From: Gammaproteobacteria bacterium RIFCSPHIGHO2_12_FULL_37_14 | GTDB taxonomy: Bacteria; Pseudomonadota; Gammaproteobacteria; DSM-16500 | Direction of reading: 5' to 3' | Assembly: GCA_001801485.1 (NCBI GenBank) | Contig: MGXV01000020.1 | Location: forward strand, 56,689-120,688 | DNA length: 64,000 nt | In this document: positions 45,718-54,355 of the stretch, piece after piece | Layout of the letters: each line of letters starts with the position of its first letter | Numbering within the stretch: position 1 is the first letter of the stretch | The notes under the pieces: generated by a model | Told to the model about the DNA's origin: nothing | Database searches by the model: none | What the model saw: only the letters and a program-made list of their open reading frames with translations | Made by a program: the position numbers and the translations under genes

Positions 45718-46704
45718 TCATGGTTTATGAATATAATTTAAAGGCAAGGTTCGAATAATATTAATATGCTGTTTAGCCCATTTAATTGTCTTATCTAAGC
45801 CATCCTCCAAAGCATGCCTCGGCTTCCAGTCCAATTCTTTTTGCGACTTGGTAGAATCCATTTCATACTTATTATCTTTCCCAGCGCGCTCTTCTGCAAT
45901 CTCAACAAAAGAGGCTATGTCAATCTTCATTAAAGCACAGATTTTTTCTACCAGGCCACGAATCGACACGCAAGGATGGTTTGAAAAATGATATATTTCT
46001 CCTAATTTTCCTTGCCTAATAGCTTGATAAATACCACTTGATACATCATCAGCATAGATGAACATCCTCTCTGAAGTCCCGCCGCCATGCAGTGGTAGTT
46101 TTTTATTTATTAATGCATAAATGATTGTTCGCGGAATAATGCGATATAACTGTTGATACGGCCCATAAAAATTAGCAAATCGGGTCAAGATGACGGGGAA
46201 CTGATATTGCCTGAAAAAAGCCTGTAAACTCATATCAATGGCGGCATGAGAAACTGCATAAGGAGTCGATGGGTTACTTAATTGATCTTCTTTCAATTTT
46301 TCTTGTGCGTTCCCATATATTTCTGGCGTTGAAACTCGCACGTAACGTTCTAAAAAATCGCAATCTTTTAGATAGTGGTGCAACTTTACCTTAGAGACAA
46401 TATTAGTTAAATACCATTGAGCCGGATCAGACCAACTCTCCGCTACCATACCCTGTCCCGCAAAATCCACGATATAGCGCGGCTTATATTTTTTTATTAT
46501 ATTTATAATATCATCAAGGCAATTGTTCAAGTCAAAGGGATAAAATTGAAATGCCTGCTTGTTCGGATTATTGAAATATGGCTGCATCACTGGATGAGGC
46601 TCAATGGACCGACTAATTCCAATCACTCTTTCACCTTGCGACAAAAGATAGTCAACAAATGAAGAGCCTGCAAACGATGTACTGCCTAAAACCAGATAAC
46701 TCAT
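45718..46704 (-). CDS. NAD-dependent epimerase/dehydratase with YxxxH in the active site
   Basis: The 328-residue extended SDR of the dTDP-glucose/GDP-mannose 4,6-dehydratase group has YLVLGSTSFAGSSFVDYLL, DFAGQGMVAESWSDP, VSTPEIYGNA (Ser-Thr with Glu), PYAVSHAAIDM, TRFANFYGPYQQLYR and FIYADDVSSGI. The catalytic YxxxK is YAVSH, so the Lys that lowers the Tyr pKa is a His; the DNA codon is unambiguous (cat). It may be altered in activity or use another residue. It follows the 315-residue epimerase gene after 26 bp. Confidence 0.8.
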   Translation of the reverse strand: MSYLVLGSTSFAGSSFVDYLLSQGERVIGISRSIEPHPVMQPYFNNPNKQAFQFYPFDLNNCLDDIINIIKKYKPRYIVDFAGQGMVAESWSDPAQWYLTNIVSKVKLHHYLKDCDFLERYVRVSTPEIYGNAQEKLKEDQLSNPSTPYAVSHAAIDMSLQAFFRQYQFPVILTRFANFYGPYQQLYRIIPRTIIYALINKKLPLHGGGTSERMFIYADDVSSGIYQAIRQGKLGEIYHFSNHPCVSIRGLVEKICALMKIDIASFVEIAEERAGKDNKYEMDSTKSQKELDWKPRHALEDGLDKTIKWAKQHINIIRTLPLNYIHKP

Positions 46705-46730
46705 TTTTTTACTTCCCTTCAGGGTATCTA

Positions 46731-47678
46731 TTAAGCAGCAACCGGTTTATCTAACATCGCCTTCATAGCACGAATATTATAAAAATAATCCTTATCTTTG
46801 AGACGACCTTCTTGATAATGGACTACCAACTCTTGGATAGCATCTTTCACACATTTTTGTGGCTTAAATCCTAGCTGCAACAGCTTGTCTGAGTTAATGC
46901 GGTAAGAACGTGGGTCATTACTTTCTGTAACTTTAATTTTCGCGCCTACAATAGTTACTACGCGATTAGCAATTTCCATAATAGATAAATTTTCAAATCC
47001 TGCATTAAAAGTGCCTGGGGTTTTATTCTCAAGTAAAAAAAGATATAAATCAGTAATGTCATCGATGTGGATATTGGGTCGCACTTGATCACCGCCAAAA
47101 ACAGTGATTACGCCGTTTGTCAAAGCTTGCATGGTAAGCATGTTAACAGAAACATCTAAACGCATTCGAGGAGAAAAACCACACACAGTAGCCGGTCTAA
47201 CAATTTGCACAATCATTTTATCGGCATAACTTAACAACACTCGTTCCGCAACCATTTTATTTTTATTATATTCAGTAATCGGATTAAGCAATGCATCCTC
47301 CGTGACCTGTGGCACATCACTAACGCCATATACACTGCCTGATGAAGCATAAATAAACTGCTTTACACCATGTTTAAGCGCCCTATCTACTAATAACATA
47401 GTTGCCAGCGAACCGACTTCCCAACTCAATTTCGGCTCTAATTCACTACAAGGATCATTGGCAACAGAAGCCAAGTGTATGACAGCATCAACCTTTTCAA
47501 ACCAGCTATCTTGCACGTTTCTAATATCTGCTTGAATTACTTGCAAATTAGAATGAGGTTGCAAAAAACTTCCAAACCACATGATATCAACTACTATTAT
47601 TGTGTGCCCTTGAGAAAGTAGCTTTGGTACTAAGACACTTCCCTTAAAACCACAACCGCCTGTCAGCAAAATCTTCAT
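46731..47678 (-). CDS. NAD-dependent sugar epimerase/dehydratase
   Basis: The 315-residue extended SDR has ILLTGGCGFKGSVLV, HLASVANDPCSELEP, YASSGSVYGVSD, TEYNKNKMVAER (YxxxK intact), RPATVCGFSPRMRLD and FGGDQVRPNIHIDD. VANDPCSEL and CGFSPRMRLDV are typical of a common epimerase group in LPS and capsule loci, without a settled product. It is the first gene behind the promoter and ops element at 47.7-47.8 kb. Confidence 0.83.
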   Translation of the reverse strand: MKILLTGGCGFKGSVLVPKLLSQGHTIIVVDIMWFGSFLQPHSNLQVIQADIRNVQDSWFEKVDAVIHLASVANDPCSELEPKLSWEVGSLATMLLVDRALKHGVKQFIYASSGSVYGVSDVPQVTEDALLNPITEYNKNKMVAERVLLSYADKMIVQIVRPATVCGFSPRMRLDVSVNMLTMQALTNGVITVFGGDQVRPNIHIDDITDLYLFLLENKTPGTFNAGFENLSIMEIANRVVTIVGAKIKVTESNDPRSYRINSDKLLQLGFKPQKCVKDAIQELVVHYQEGRLKDKDYFYNIRAMKAMLDKPVAA

Positions 47679-47706
47679 TTACTTACTTCCTTAAATTAGA
47701 TAAGCG

Positions 47707-47717
47707 ACGCTACCGCC
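47707..47717 (-). promoter_or_regulatory. ops element (RfaH recruitment), exact core match
   Basis: On the minus strand the leader reads GGCGGTAGCGT, the complete ops core, 29 bp upstream of the epimerase ATG at 47678. A small stem TGCGA...TCGCA immediately precedes it. It lies in the transcribed leader of the promoter at 47775-47802. RfaH loading here would let polymerase run through the long minus-strand operons below. Confidence 0.75.
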
Positions 47718-47774
47718 CTGCGATAGACATGCTCGCATAATGATGTTAAAAAGGCCTATAATAAATGCAGCCTG

Positions 47775-47802
47775 AGTGTAGCCTACCCCAAAAAAATGTC
47801 AA
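47775..47802 (-). promoter_or_regulatory. sigma70 promoter for the epimerase operon
   Basis: A perfect TTGACA (-35, 47802-47797) and TACACT (-10, 47780-47775; four of six) are separated by 16 bp on the minus strand. Start of transcription would be near 47768, giving a ~90-nt leader with the ops element roughly 50 bases in, a normal arrangement for RfaH-controlled operons. Confidence 0.55.
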
Positions 47803-47888
47803 TATAGTACCATAAAGAGAGATTTACAGGTAATTCGGTAAGAGTTGATCAACCCATCGTAAGTGATTTTTTTCTGCTATATCAGATC

Positions 47889-47917
47889 TTGTGTATTTAT
47901 CTTTGGGTCCCTATAAT
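47889..47917 (+). promoter_or_regulatory. sigma70 promoter for the PhyH-like gene
   Basis: TTGTGT (-35) and a perfect TATAAT (-10, 47912-47917) are spaced by 17 bp. They lie 35 bp before the ATG at 47952, which has a GGGGAG ribosome site. A 10-bp palindrome GTTGATCAAC (47844-47853) lies between this promoter and the divergent one and could bind a regulator. Confidence 0.5.
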
Positions 47918-47951
47918 AATTTTCATTCATAGGTAGGGGAGCCAACATTTC

Positions 47952-48773
47952 ATGATGACAATAGAAAATAAAATGGCAATGCTTGTAGAAAATGGATATT
48001 TATTGTTAGAAAATGTTATCCCTGAAAATCTTTTGGCTGACTGTAGAAATATTTTTAGTGAAAAGCTAGTAAAGCTCGGAGCATCACAAGAACATTCATT
48101 TTCCGATCAGTATCGTACATTAACTAAAAATATCCACCCCTATGAAATTAATAAGCTTTTAATGAGAGAAATAGTTGGTTCTGGGCTTGCTCTACGTCTC
48201 TTTCATTCAACTGAGATATTAAATTGTTTTATTCACATAATTGGCCCAGATTTAGCCTACCAAACCAACTCTGAATTGCCGGTTAATGTTAAAGGTGAAA
48301 CTAACGATTCATTAGTAAAGAAATTTCATCAAGAATTTTGGACTGGCCCAGGACATAGAACTTTTACTTTTTGGACACCTTTAATTCTTTCTAAAGGTGC
48401 AGGAACACTGGAACTCATTAGAAAATCCCATACATGGGGACATGTACCCCATCAGAATAGAGAACCAAAATTTATTCCCAGCGATGCTGAATTACAAATA
48501 ATTGATTGCAAAGAAGGGGATGCACTTATTTTTCATTCATTAATGTTGCATCGAACGGTGCCAAACAAAATTGACTGCCCTAGACTTGCTTATGCGACCC
48601 AGGTAAGAAATATGAATGATCCTGATAGTAATTTTGATCGATTTAACAGTTGGGAGGTTTTCAATCTATCGCCAGCTACAAGAATTCTCAAAGAATGCGG
48701 CAATGTGCATCTCTCGCCTTTCCGCACTTATGGCTCTACAAGAGCACCGATAAAACCAACAATTACAGTTTAA
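47952..48773 (+). CDS. phytanoyl-CoA dioxygenase (PhyH) family protein
   Basis: The 273-residue protein has an Fe(II)/2-oxoglutarate oxygenase pattern: VKKFHQEFW (HxE in place of HxD), a central FTFWTPLILSKGAGTLELIRKSH and the distal IFHSLMLHRTV, with an Arg in PRLAYATQVR for 2-oxoglutarate. PhyH-like enzymes in polysaccharide loci are thought to hydroxylate sugars or lipids. It is the only plus-strand gene between 28.4 and 64 kb and has its own promoter. Start could also be the second ATG (47955). Confidence 0.8.
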   Translation: MMTIENKMAMLVENGYLLLENVIPENLLADCRNIFSEKLVKLGASQEHSFSDQYRTLTKNIHPYEINKLLMREIVGSGLALRLFHSTEILNCFIHIIGPDLAYQTNSELPVNVKGETNDSLVKKFHQEFWTGPGHRTFTFWTPLILSKGAGTLELIRKSHTWGHVPHQNREPKFIPSDAELQIIDCKEGDALIFHSLMLHRTVPNKIDCPRLAYATQVRNMNDPDSNFDRFNSWEVFNLSPATRILKECGNVHLSPFRTYGSTRAPIKPTITV

Positions 48774-48801
48774 AGAACAGCAGCAATTCCTGCTAACACT
48801 G

Positions 48802-49974
48802 TCATCCTTTCTGAAATATTGCAATATGGTGTGGCATACCCCAGGTGTTGATAAATATAGAGTCTCTAGCGCAGAAGTCTTCTAGATCTCTATACTTATT
48901 AGCCAGAATGAGATGAAGTACTGAACCTAACATATCAAGCTTTTGATTACACCTTTCTAACCCATTATTTTCGCAATGAAAATCACCCTGTTGTAACAAA
49001 GATGCTAAACTGTCAATTAATTTAGAACAATGCATCAACGATTTTACATTAACCCCATCTATTTGCTGATCCATTAAACAAATAACTTCCTCGGTTACTT
49101 TGACTATTTCATTTAAATGGCTTTCTTTGCCTGTATAAAAGCATTTTTCTCCAAATACATAGGTTAATATTGATTTTTTAATATGTTGCTGTAACCGATT
49201 AGAACGCTGTAAAGGATGCTCTATTGATTTGTGCCACGCAACATGTAAACCATCTTCATAAATTGGCCATGAAGAGTATAAGTTTAACCCTGCGTTTTCA
49301 CATTCTTTAACTAAGCTGTGTGCAGTATTAAGATAATTATATCTGACATAAGGGTTCTTTATGACATCCATATACCAAGAATGGAAGCTTCGAGTATGTG
49401 GAATACTATCCCATTTTTCTTTAAATAATGTATTTGCTACATCAATAGAATCATCATCCATGACCTCACAGCCATATCTATAAATAATCTTATATAACAA
49501 CTCAAATAAACTACCGGTCGTCTCCATGTAAGACATCAATAAAAACCCGTCCACGTTTAGAAGGGAATAACAATTATCTATCCACAATTGGTTAGGACGT
49601 ATAGTACATATAAAACCTTCTGCTACAATGAAATCAAATTTCATTGGGGAAGAAAAAGATTGAAGTGGCGAGTCAGATATTCCTAAAATGCGCTCCGAAA
49701 ACCCAAACCGAACAAAATTTTCTTGTAACCTCCTTAAACTACGTACATTAGGCTCAACGATAAATATATTACTTCCCCACTTAGCAAATACAACGGCATT
49801 TTCACCTGTATCGGGTCCAAATTCGATTAAATTCGCATTTTGAAAAACACGCAAGGGCATTTTAAGCTTTTGAAATAAATGTTTTCTACTATTTTCATAT
49901 TGCTGTAATTGTTGATTTTCTTCAAAATTAGCAAAAGTAGGTAAGAAATCTTTTTCACTATAGTATTTATACAT
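48802..49974 (-). CDS. class I SAM-dependent methyltransferase with C-terminal extension
   Basis: The product is about 390 residues from the ATG at 49974 (MYKYYSEKDFLP); a TTG at 50007 is the alternative. The Rossmann part has NLIEFGPDTGENAVVFAKWG (SAM loop) and IFIVEPNVRSLRRLQ, then FDFIVAEGFI. A helical C-terminal part of about 150 residues follows. It probably methylates a sugar or glycan; whether O- or N- is not clear. It is convergent with the PhyH-like gene with a gap of 28 bp. Confidence 0.72.
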   Translation of the reverse strand: MYKYYSEKDFLPTFANFEENQQLQQYENSRKHLFQKLKMPLRVFQNANLIEFGPDTGENAVVFAKWGSNIFIVEPNVRSLRRLQENFVRFGFSERILGISDSPLQSFSSPMKFDFIVAEGFICTIRPNQLWIDNCYSLLNVDGFLLMSYMETTGSLFELLYKIIYRYGCEVMDDDSIDVANTLFKEKWDSIPHTRSFHSWYMDVIKNPYVRYNYLNTAHSLVKECENAGLNLYSSWPIYEDGLHVAWHKSIEHPLQRSNRLQQHIKKSILTYVFGEKCFYTGKESHLNEIVKVTEEVICLMDQQIDGVNVKSLMHCSKLIDSLASLLQQGDFHCENNGLERCNQKLDMLGSVLHLILANKYRDLEDFCARDSIFINTWGMPHHIAIFQKG

Positions 49975-50061
49975 TTCGCCTGAATTCACGCCATAATCCT
50001 CATACAAGACTAAATTTATTTACTCCAACAATACATATGATAACTACTATTTTAAATAACA

Positions 50062-51375
50062 CTAAGGCAGCAATAGTGACTCATGCCTTTGCAAGAAAGA
50101 ATTAGCTATTTTCATTTTGACGTTACTATACGAAGTCATATTATTATCTTCTCGCATTGCAGGAAAACTCCTCCAAAAACGATTTTGTAATAATTTACCT
50201 TCCTCTTCTAGGTTGTCACCATTGGTCAATCTTTTTAACATATCTTCCACTGCTTCTACTATTTCATCTGGCGTATTTTCAGCGAAAGACCATCTTTTCT
50301 CTTGCCATGCCTGAAACATTGACTTTCTATCTATACCCTTGCAGACAGGCGTGTCAGTAAATGCTTGACACTCTAAATATATTTCGTTGAAAGTGAGCAA
50401 TCGATTATCTTTTAACTTTATGACTTTCTTAGGGATAATGATCTCATATTTAAGATAACTTCTAAAATCAGTCAATGCATAATTTGTTGCCAATAGTGGA
50501 CGTCTGAATATCTGAGCTACTGATTCTATTCCGCAGCCTGTACTAATAAAAAATGAACAATGAGCAGACAAGTAAATATCCATAAAATCAGAGCGCAGTT
50601 CATGGCTAGCATAATCAATCACATTAGGATGATTGCAATCTAATTTATTATTAACATATTTTCCCATTCTAAGGACAAAAAATCCTTTCTCTGCTAGCAA
50701 CTTCATTGCTTTAACATAATTATTAATATCCGCATTTCGATAATCATGGTACATCCAATCAGTCCCCGGCATCTGAATTTGCAAGTATTTAGAGTCTCGC
50801 ACTAATATACAAACAAAGGGAGCTCCCGGTGGAATGCCCATTTCTCTCATTAATGTACCAGCCTTACGATGTTCATCTTCAGTAAATGATATGTAACTTT
50901 TATCAAGTCTTTCGGAAAATCTCCACCTATCATAATATCCTTCTGAGCCCTCAAACATTTTTTTAAAAGGATCATTTTCGTATGTGCTTCCTTGAAGGAG
51001 CATTAGGAATCGATCGGTTTGAAAACATATTTTTCGAAACGGGAAAATTGTTATGGCCTTCTTCCACATATTATGTAATTGTTCATTACAGATAAGATAT
51101 CTAGGGTCTGCATAGCACACTGTTTTATATCTTTTTCTCTTCTGGCCATATTCATCTGTCTCTAGAGCGCAAAGCATAAAATGTGTATTCACTCCATAAT
51201 GTCCAATTCGCCAAGAATATAGTTTTATAAATCTAATTCGAATCCATGGGCTGATTACCGTAATGGCGCACGCAACAGGAAATGCTATTAAGTTACAAAA
51301 ACAACGAGTAACCACTAATGTAGAGAACCCGATAAACCCTTCTTTTTTAAAGGCCGCATACAATCTTTTAATCAT
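50062..51375 (-). CDS. TIGR04372-type putative glycosyltransferase (copy 1)
   Basis: The 437-residue protein has a membrane helix near residues 25-45 and then a GT-B-like body: PFVCILVRDSKYLQ, GFFVLRMGKYVNNKL, YASHELRSDFMDIYLSAHCSFFISTGCGIESVAQIFRRP. These are the marks of the TIGR04372 family. The second copy at 53-54 kb shares most of these blocks, and the HldE-like gene lies between them. Activity is predicted, not known. Confidence 0.75.
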   Translation of the reverse strand: MIKRLYAAFKKEGFIGFSTLVVTRCFCNLIAFPVACAITVISPWIRIRFIKLYSWRIGHYGVNTHFMLCALETDEYGQKRKRYKTVCYADPRYLICNEQLHNMWKKAITIFPFRKICFQTDRFLMLLQGSTYENDPFKKMFEGSEGYYDRWRFSERLDKSYISFTEDEHRKAGTLMREMGIPPGAPFVCILVRDSKYLQIQMPGTDWMYHDYRNADINNYVKAMKLLAEKGFFVLRMGKYVNNKLDCNHPNVIDYASHELRSDFMDIYLSAHCSFFISTGCGIESVAQIFRRPLLATNYALTDFRSYLKYEIIIPKKVIKLKDNRLLTFNEIYLECQAFTDTPVCKGIDRKSMFQAWQEKRWSFAENTPDEIVEAVEDMLKRLTNGDNLEEEGKLLQNRFWRSFPAMREDNNMTSYSNVKMKIANSFLQRHESLLLP

Positions 51376-51461
51376 AAAAAACTTAGCCTTCCTTAAAACA
51401 AGCCAATTTAACTAACGAGTACTCGGAATTTCTGTTTCGGATGTGATAGTAGTGAATTTCT

Positions 51462-53012
51462 TCATTTCATCATATGGGATAAGTGTTTCATCAGTGGCAC
51501 TTTTTCAATAAAACTTTTGTTCCCCATAATTGTTACTGCTTCCGCACCAACAACATTTCCTATAAAAGCCACTACTTCGGCCGGTGCATTTTGTACAGCA
51601 CACAAACTGGTAATAGCCAACACTGCATCGCCCGCACCTACTCTATCTTTTATATTTACTGCAAAGGCAGGAACCTCATAGATGCCTTCATCCCGGCTAT
51701 ATGAATATGATCCTTTTCTACCATGTGTAATGATAACATTTTTAAAGTTATAATCTTGTACGAGTTTGTCCAGCTGCTCAACCACAGAAATAAATTTCTG
51801 GCGATAATTAAGTTGTAGCTCACGTGTAGCTATACACACATAATCAGCTTTTTTATATTTAGATATACAGTTGAATCCATGATTACTAGCATTAGATTGT
51901 GTATTAACAGCCAAAAACTTTGATTTTTTCTCAATTAACTCTACACATTTACTCTCGATTAACCCATGACCATAGTCTGCGACAATAACCAAATCATAAT
52001 CAGCAATTCGACTATCAATATTTTCAATGAACTCATCTCGTTGCTCATCATCTAAATAGCAATCGTTTATTTCATAGATCTCAAAAAGCTTTTGAGAAGT
52101 ATATTCCTCTAAGTACCGTCTTTTTACTATTGTTGGTGAATGCTTCTTGTAATGGAAGATAGCATCTACATTTTTATTTAATTTCTCCTGAATAAACGAT
52201 TGATATTCTCCTTTCTCGCCGAGCATAGTTAGGCATGTTACTTTTGAACAAAAACTACTGAGATGGTTAGCAACAGCAAGAATACCCCCGATATACATTT
52301 CCTCCCGATGATACTTCGTCACTAAAACCGGCTCTTTTCCCGCCTTCCCAATAGCTTCGCCAAAATGATATATATCAATAATAGCTTCGCCTATTATAAG
52401 CACCCTCATGTCTTTCGCCTGATCAAGAAATTTCAAAATATCGTTGCCTTGATATTTCTGCTTTAACTGGTCTAAATAGTGAGTTACCTCAGGAGAATAG
52501 GCAGAGTAAAATTTATTTAATAGGGCAGAAGAGCTAAACACAATATCATGAGTGAATACTAATTGCCCACCAACTGACTGTACTGCCTCCTCCTCTTCGG
52601 CAATTTTCCCTGTCACATCGTTTTTCGCTTCTTGGTACTCTATCCCCTTAACGTAATAATCGGGTCTTATATGTTGAATAGCTTCAATTGCAGTAGGATT
52701 ATTATTAATAATGACATAATCAACGCAATTTAATGCAGCAACCGCCTCTGCTCTCAATGCTTCGTGAAAACAAGGCCTATTCGGTCCTTTATTGACGTAG
52801 CGATCTGGTGTAATTGTAACAATTAACACGTCGCCTTTTTGTTTTGCAGCTTCAAAATGCCGAATATGACCAATATGTAATAAATCAAAAACACCGTGAC
52901 ACTGAACAATGCGATTAGTAGCACGGTGGTTTTTAAGTTTATTTTCTATTTCTATAAAACTGACAATTTTATTTCTTATATGTGTAGTTTTTACATTAGT
53001 ATTAGCTAACAT
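51462..53012 (-). CDS. fused nucleotidyltransferase + PfkB sugar kinase (HldE-like, reversed order)
   Basis: The N-terminal ~170 residues are a cytidylyltransferase of the RfaE2/TagD kind: QCHGVFDLLHIGHIRHFEAA (HIGH) and YYVKGIEY. Residues ~190-516 are a PfkB-type kinase: VLIIGEAIIDIY, YIGGILAVANHLS, VIVADYGHGLI, VIITHGRKGS and the catalytic DRVGAGDA. In E. coli HldE the kinase comes first, so the domains are swapped here. It could phosphorylate and NDP-activate a heptose or a smaller polyol or sugar. None of the other ADP-heptose genes (gmhA, gmhB, hldD) are visible around it. Confidence 0.85.
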   Translation of the reverse strand: MLANTNVKTTHIRNKIVSFIEIENKLKNHRATNRIVQCHGVFDLLHIGHIRHFEAAKQKGDVLIVTITPDRYVNKGPNRPCFHEALRAEAVAALNCVDYVIINNNPTAIEAIQHIRPDYYVKGIEYQEAKNDVTGKIAEEEEAVQSVGGQLVFTHDIVFSSSALLNKFYSAYSPEVTHYLDQLKQKYQGNDILKFLDQAKDMRVLIIGEAIIDIYHFGEAIGKAGKEPVLVTKYHREEMYIGGILAVANHLSSFCSKVTCLTMLGEKGEYQSFIQEKLNKNVDAIFHYKKHSPTIVKRRYLEEYTSQKLFEIYEINDCYLDDEQRDEFIENIDSRIADYDLVIVADYGHGLIESKCVELIEKKSKFLAVNTQSNASNHGFNCISKYKKADYVCIATRELQLNYRQKFISVVEQLDKLVQDYNFKNVIITHGRKGSYSYSRDEGIYEVPAFAVNIKDRVGAGDAVLAITSLCAVQNAPAEVVAFIGNVVGAEAVTIMGNKSFIEKVPLMKHLSHMMK

Positions 53013-53031
53013 TAGATAATCCCTTCCTGTT

Positions 53032-54354
53032 CTAATTTAAAAATTTTATATTTTCTCTTAGAAATGCAGATCCTATTCTTACATTAATATCGTCACATTT
53101 ATTGCTCGGATATTGCGACCAGAATTTTTTTTGTAACATTCTATCTTCTTCAGATACCTGCCAGCTTCCCTCCAGCTGACATACCATTTCCATTACTACA
53201 CTAAGTATTTCCTCTGGTGTGTTTCCAATAAACTTTACTTCTTCCTCCCTCAGTACTTGCGGGATAATCTTATCTTTATTATCTGGTTTTAGTAAAATAT
53301 TAATCATTTCCTTCAAAGGAAGATAATGCCCAGAGTTAATATCAACCAATTTTTTGGGTATAAATAGTTTGATAGGGTAAAAAGTAGGCAGAAGAAATAA
53401 CTGAGCAAGATCAGTAAATATAATAGGTTTCCTAAATATTGTAGCAACACTATCTAGCCCGGTGGCTGTAGAAATAAAGAAATCACACTGTGAAGACAAG
53501 TAAATATCCATAAAATCACTTCGTAAGGGATGATTAGCGTAGTCAATCACTTTGGGATGTCCTACATTGAATGCTTTATCAACCCACTTTCCCATTCTAA
53601 GCAAGTAGTAGCCTTTTTCCGCTAAAAATAGTGCTGTTTTTTTATAATTTTCAATATCAGCATCGCGATAATTCTGATAGCTCCAGTCTGAATCAGGGAG
53701 ATGATGATTTAAATACTTGGAGTCACGCACCAAAAGGCAAACAATGTGCGCGTCTCTTGGCACACCCAGTTGCTCCATCAATTGCCTTCCTTGCAACTCT
53801 TCCTCATCCGTAAAGTACAAATGTGGCTTAGTTTTTTTAAATAAGCCATCTTTATCCCTGGCCCCAATGGGATGTTCAAATATTTTCTTGATTTCGTCAT
53901 TTCCATAACTATCCCCCAAAATTAAGCCTGAGAGGCGATCTATTTGATACGCCATTACTGGGAATGGAGTAATTGGTATCACTCTCTTCCACATTTTGTG
54001 TAACTGTCGATTGCATATATCCGCCCCACATTGGGTATAAAATAGATTTATCTGTCTTCTACAGCTATGCTTATCTGCCTCAAAAGTGCAAAGCATTAAT
54101 TCGGTGTTTAAGGCATAATGCCCTATGCGTGCTGAAAACAAACAGATTAGTCTAACTTTTATGATGGGTCTTATCAAAACTAGTGCTATTGCTATGGGAA
54201 AAGAAAGTGTATACACAGACAAATACTTAGCTTTACGCCATATCTTTTTCATTAACCATGTTAAAGCTATTGGTAACCCTTCGATATCGCTTTTTTGGGA
54301 AACTTGCGCAAATAACTTATGTAATTTATTTGCAAATAGTGATCCTACAGCCAC
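53032..54354 (-). CDS. TIGR04372-type putative glycosyltransferase (copy 2)
   Basis: The 440-residue protein is a paralogue of the gene at 50-51 kb: IVCLLVRDSKYLNHH, GYYLLRMGKWVDKAFN, DYANHPLRSDFMDIYLSSQCDFFISTATGLDSVATIFRKP. A membrane helix lies near residues 45-65. The start is GTG at 54354, one base after the upstream stop; an ATG at 54252 (MKKIWRKAKY) fits the paralogue better. The pair may add two linked sugars or act on related acceptors. Confidence 0.75.
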   Translation of the reverse strand: MAVGSLFANKLHKLFAQVSQKSDIEGLPIALTWLMKKIWRKAKYLSVYTLSFPIAIALVLIRPIIKVRLICLFSARIGHYALNTELMLCTFEADKHSCRRQINLFYTQCGADICNRQLHKMWKRVIPITPFPVMAYQIDRLSGLILGDSYGNDEIKKIFEHPIGARDKDGLFKKTKPHLYFTDEEELQGRQLMEQLGVPRDAHIVCLLVRDSKYLNHHLPDSDWSYQNYRDADIENYKKTALFLAEKGYYLLRMGKWVDKAFNVGHPKVIDYANHPLRSDFMDIYLSSQCDFFISTATGLDSVATIFRKPIIFTDLAQLFLLPTFYPIKLFIPKKLVDINSGHYLPLKEMINILLKPDNKDKIIPQVLREEEVKFIGNTPEEILSVVMEMVCQLEGSWQVSEEDRMLQKKFWSQYPSNKCDDINVRIGSAFLRENIKFLN

Positions 54355-54355
54355 G

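Noticed and set aside
45718..46704. Considered the YxxxH gene a pseudogene
   Set aside because: The frame is intact over the full family length with all other motifs kept, so it is listed as a gene with an altered residue.
48779..48794. AGCAG/CTGCT inverted repeat between the convergent PhyH and methyltransferase genes as a terminator
   Set aside because: Five-base stem, AT-rich loop and no T-run; too weak to call.
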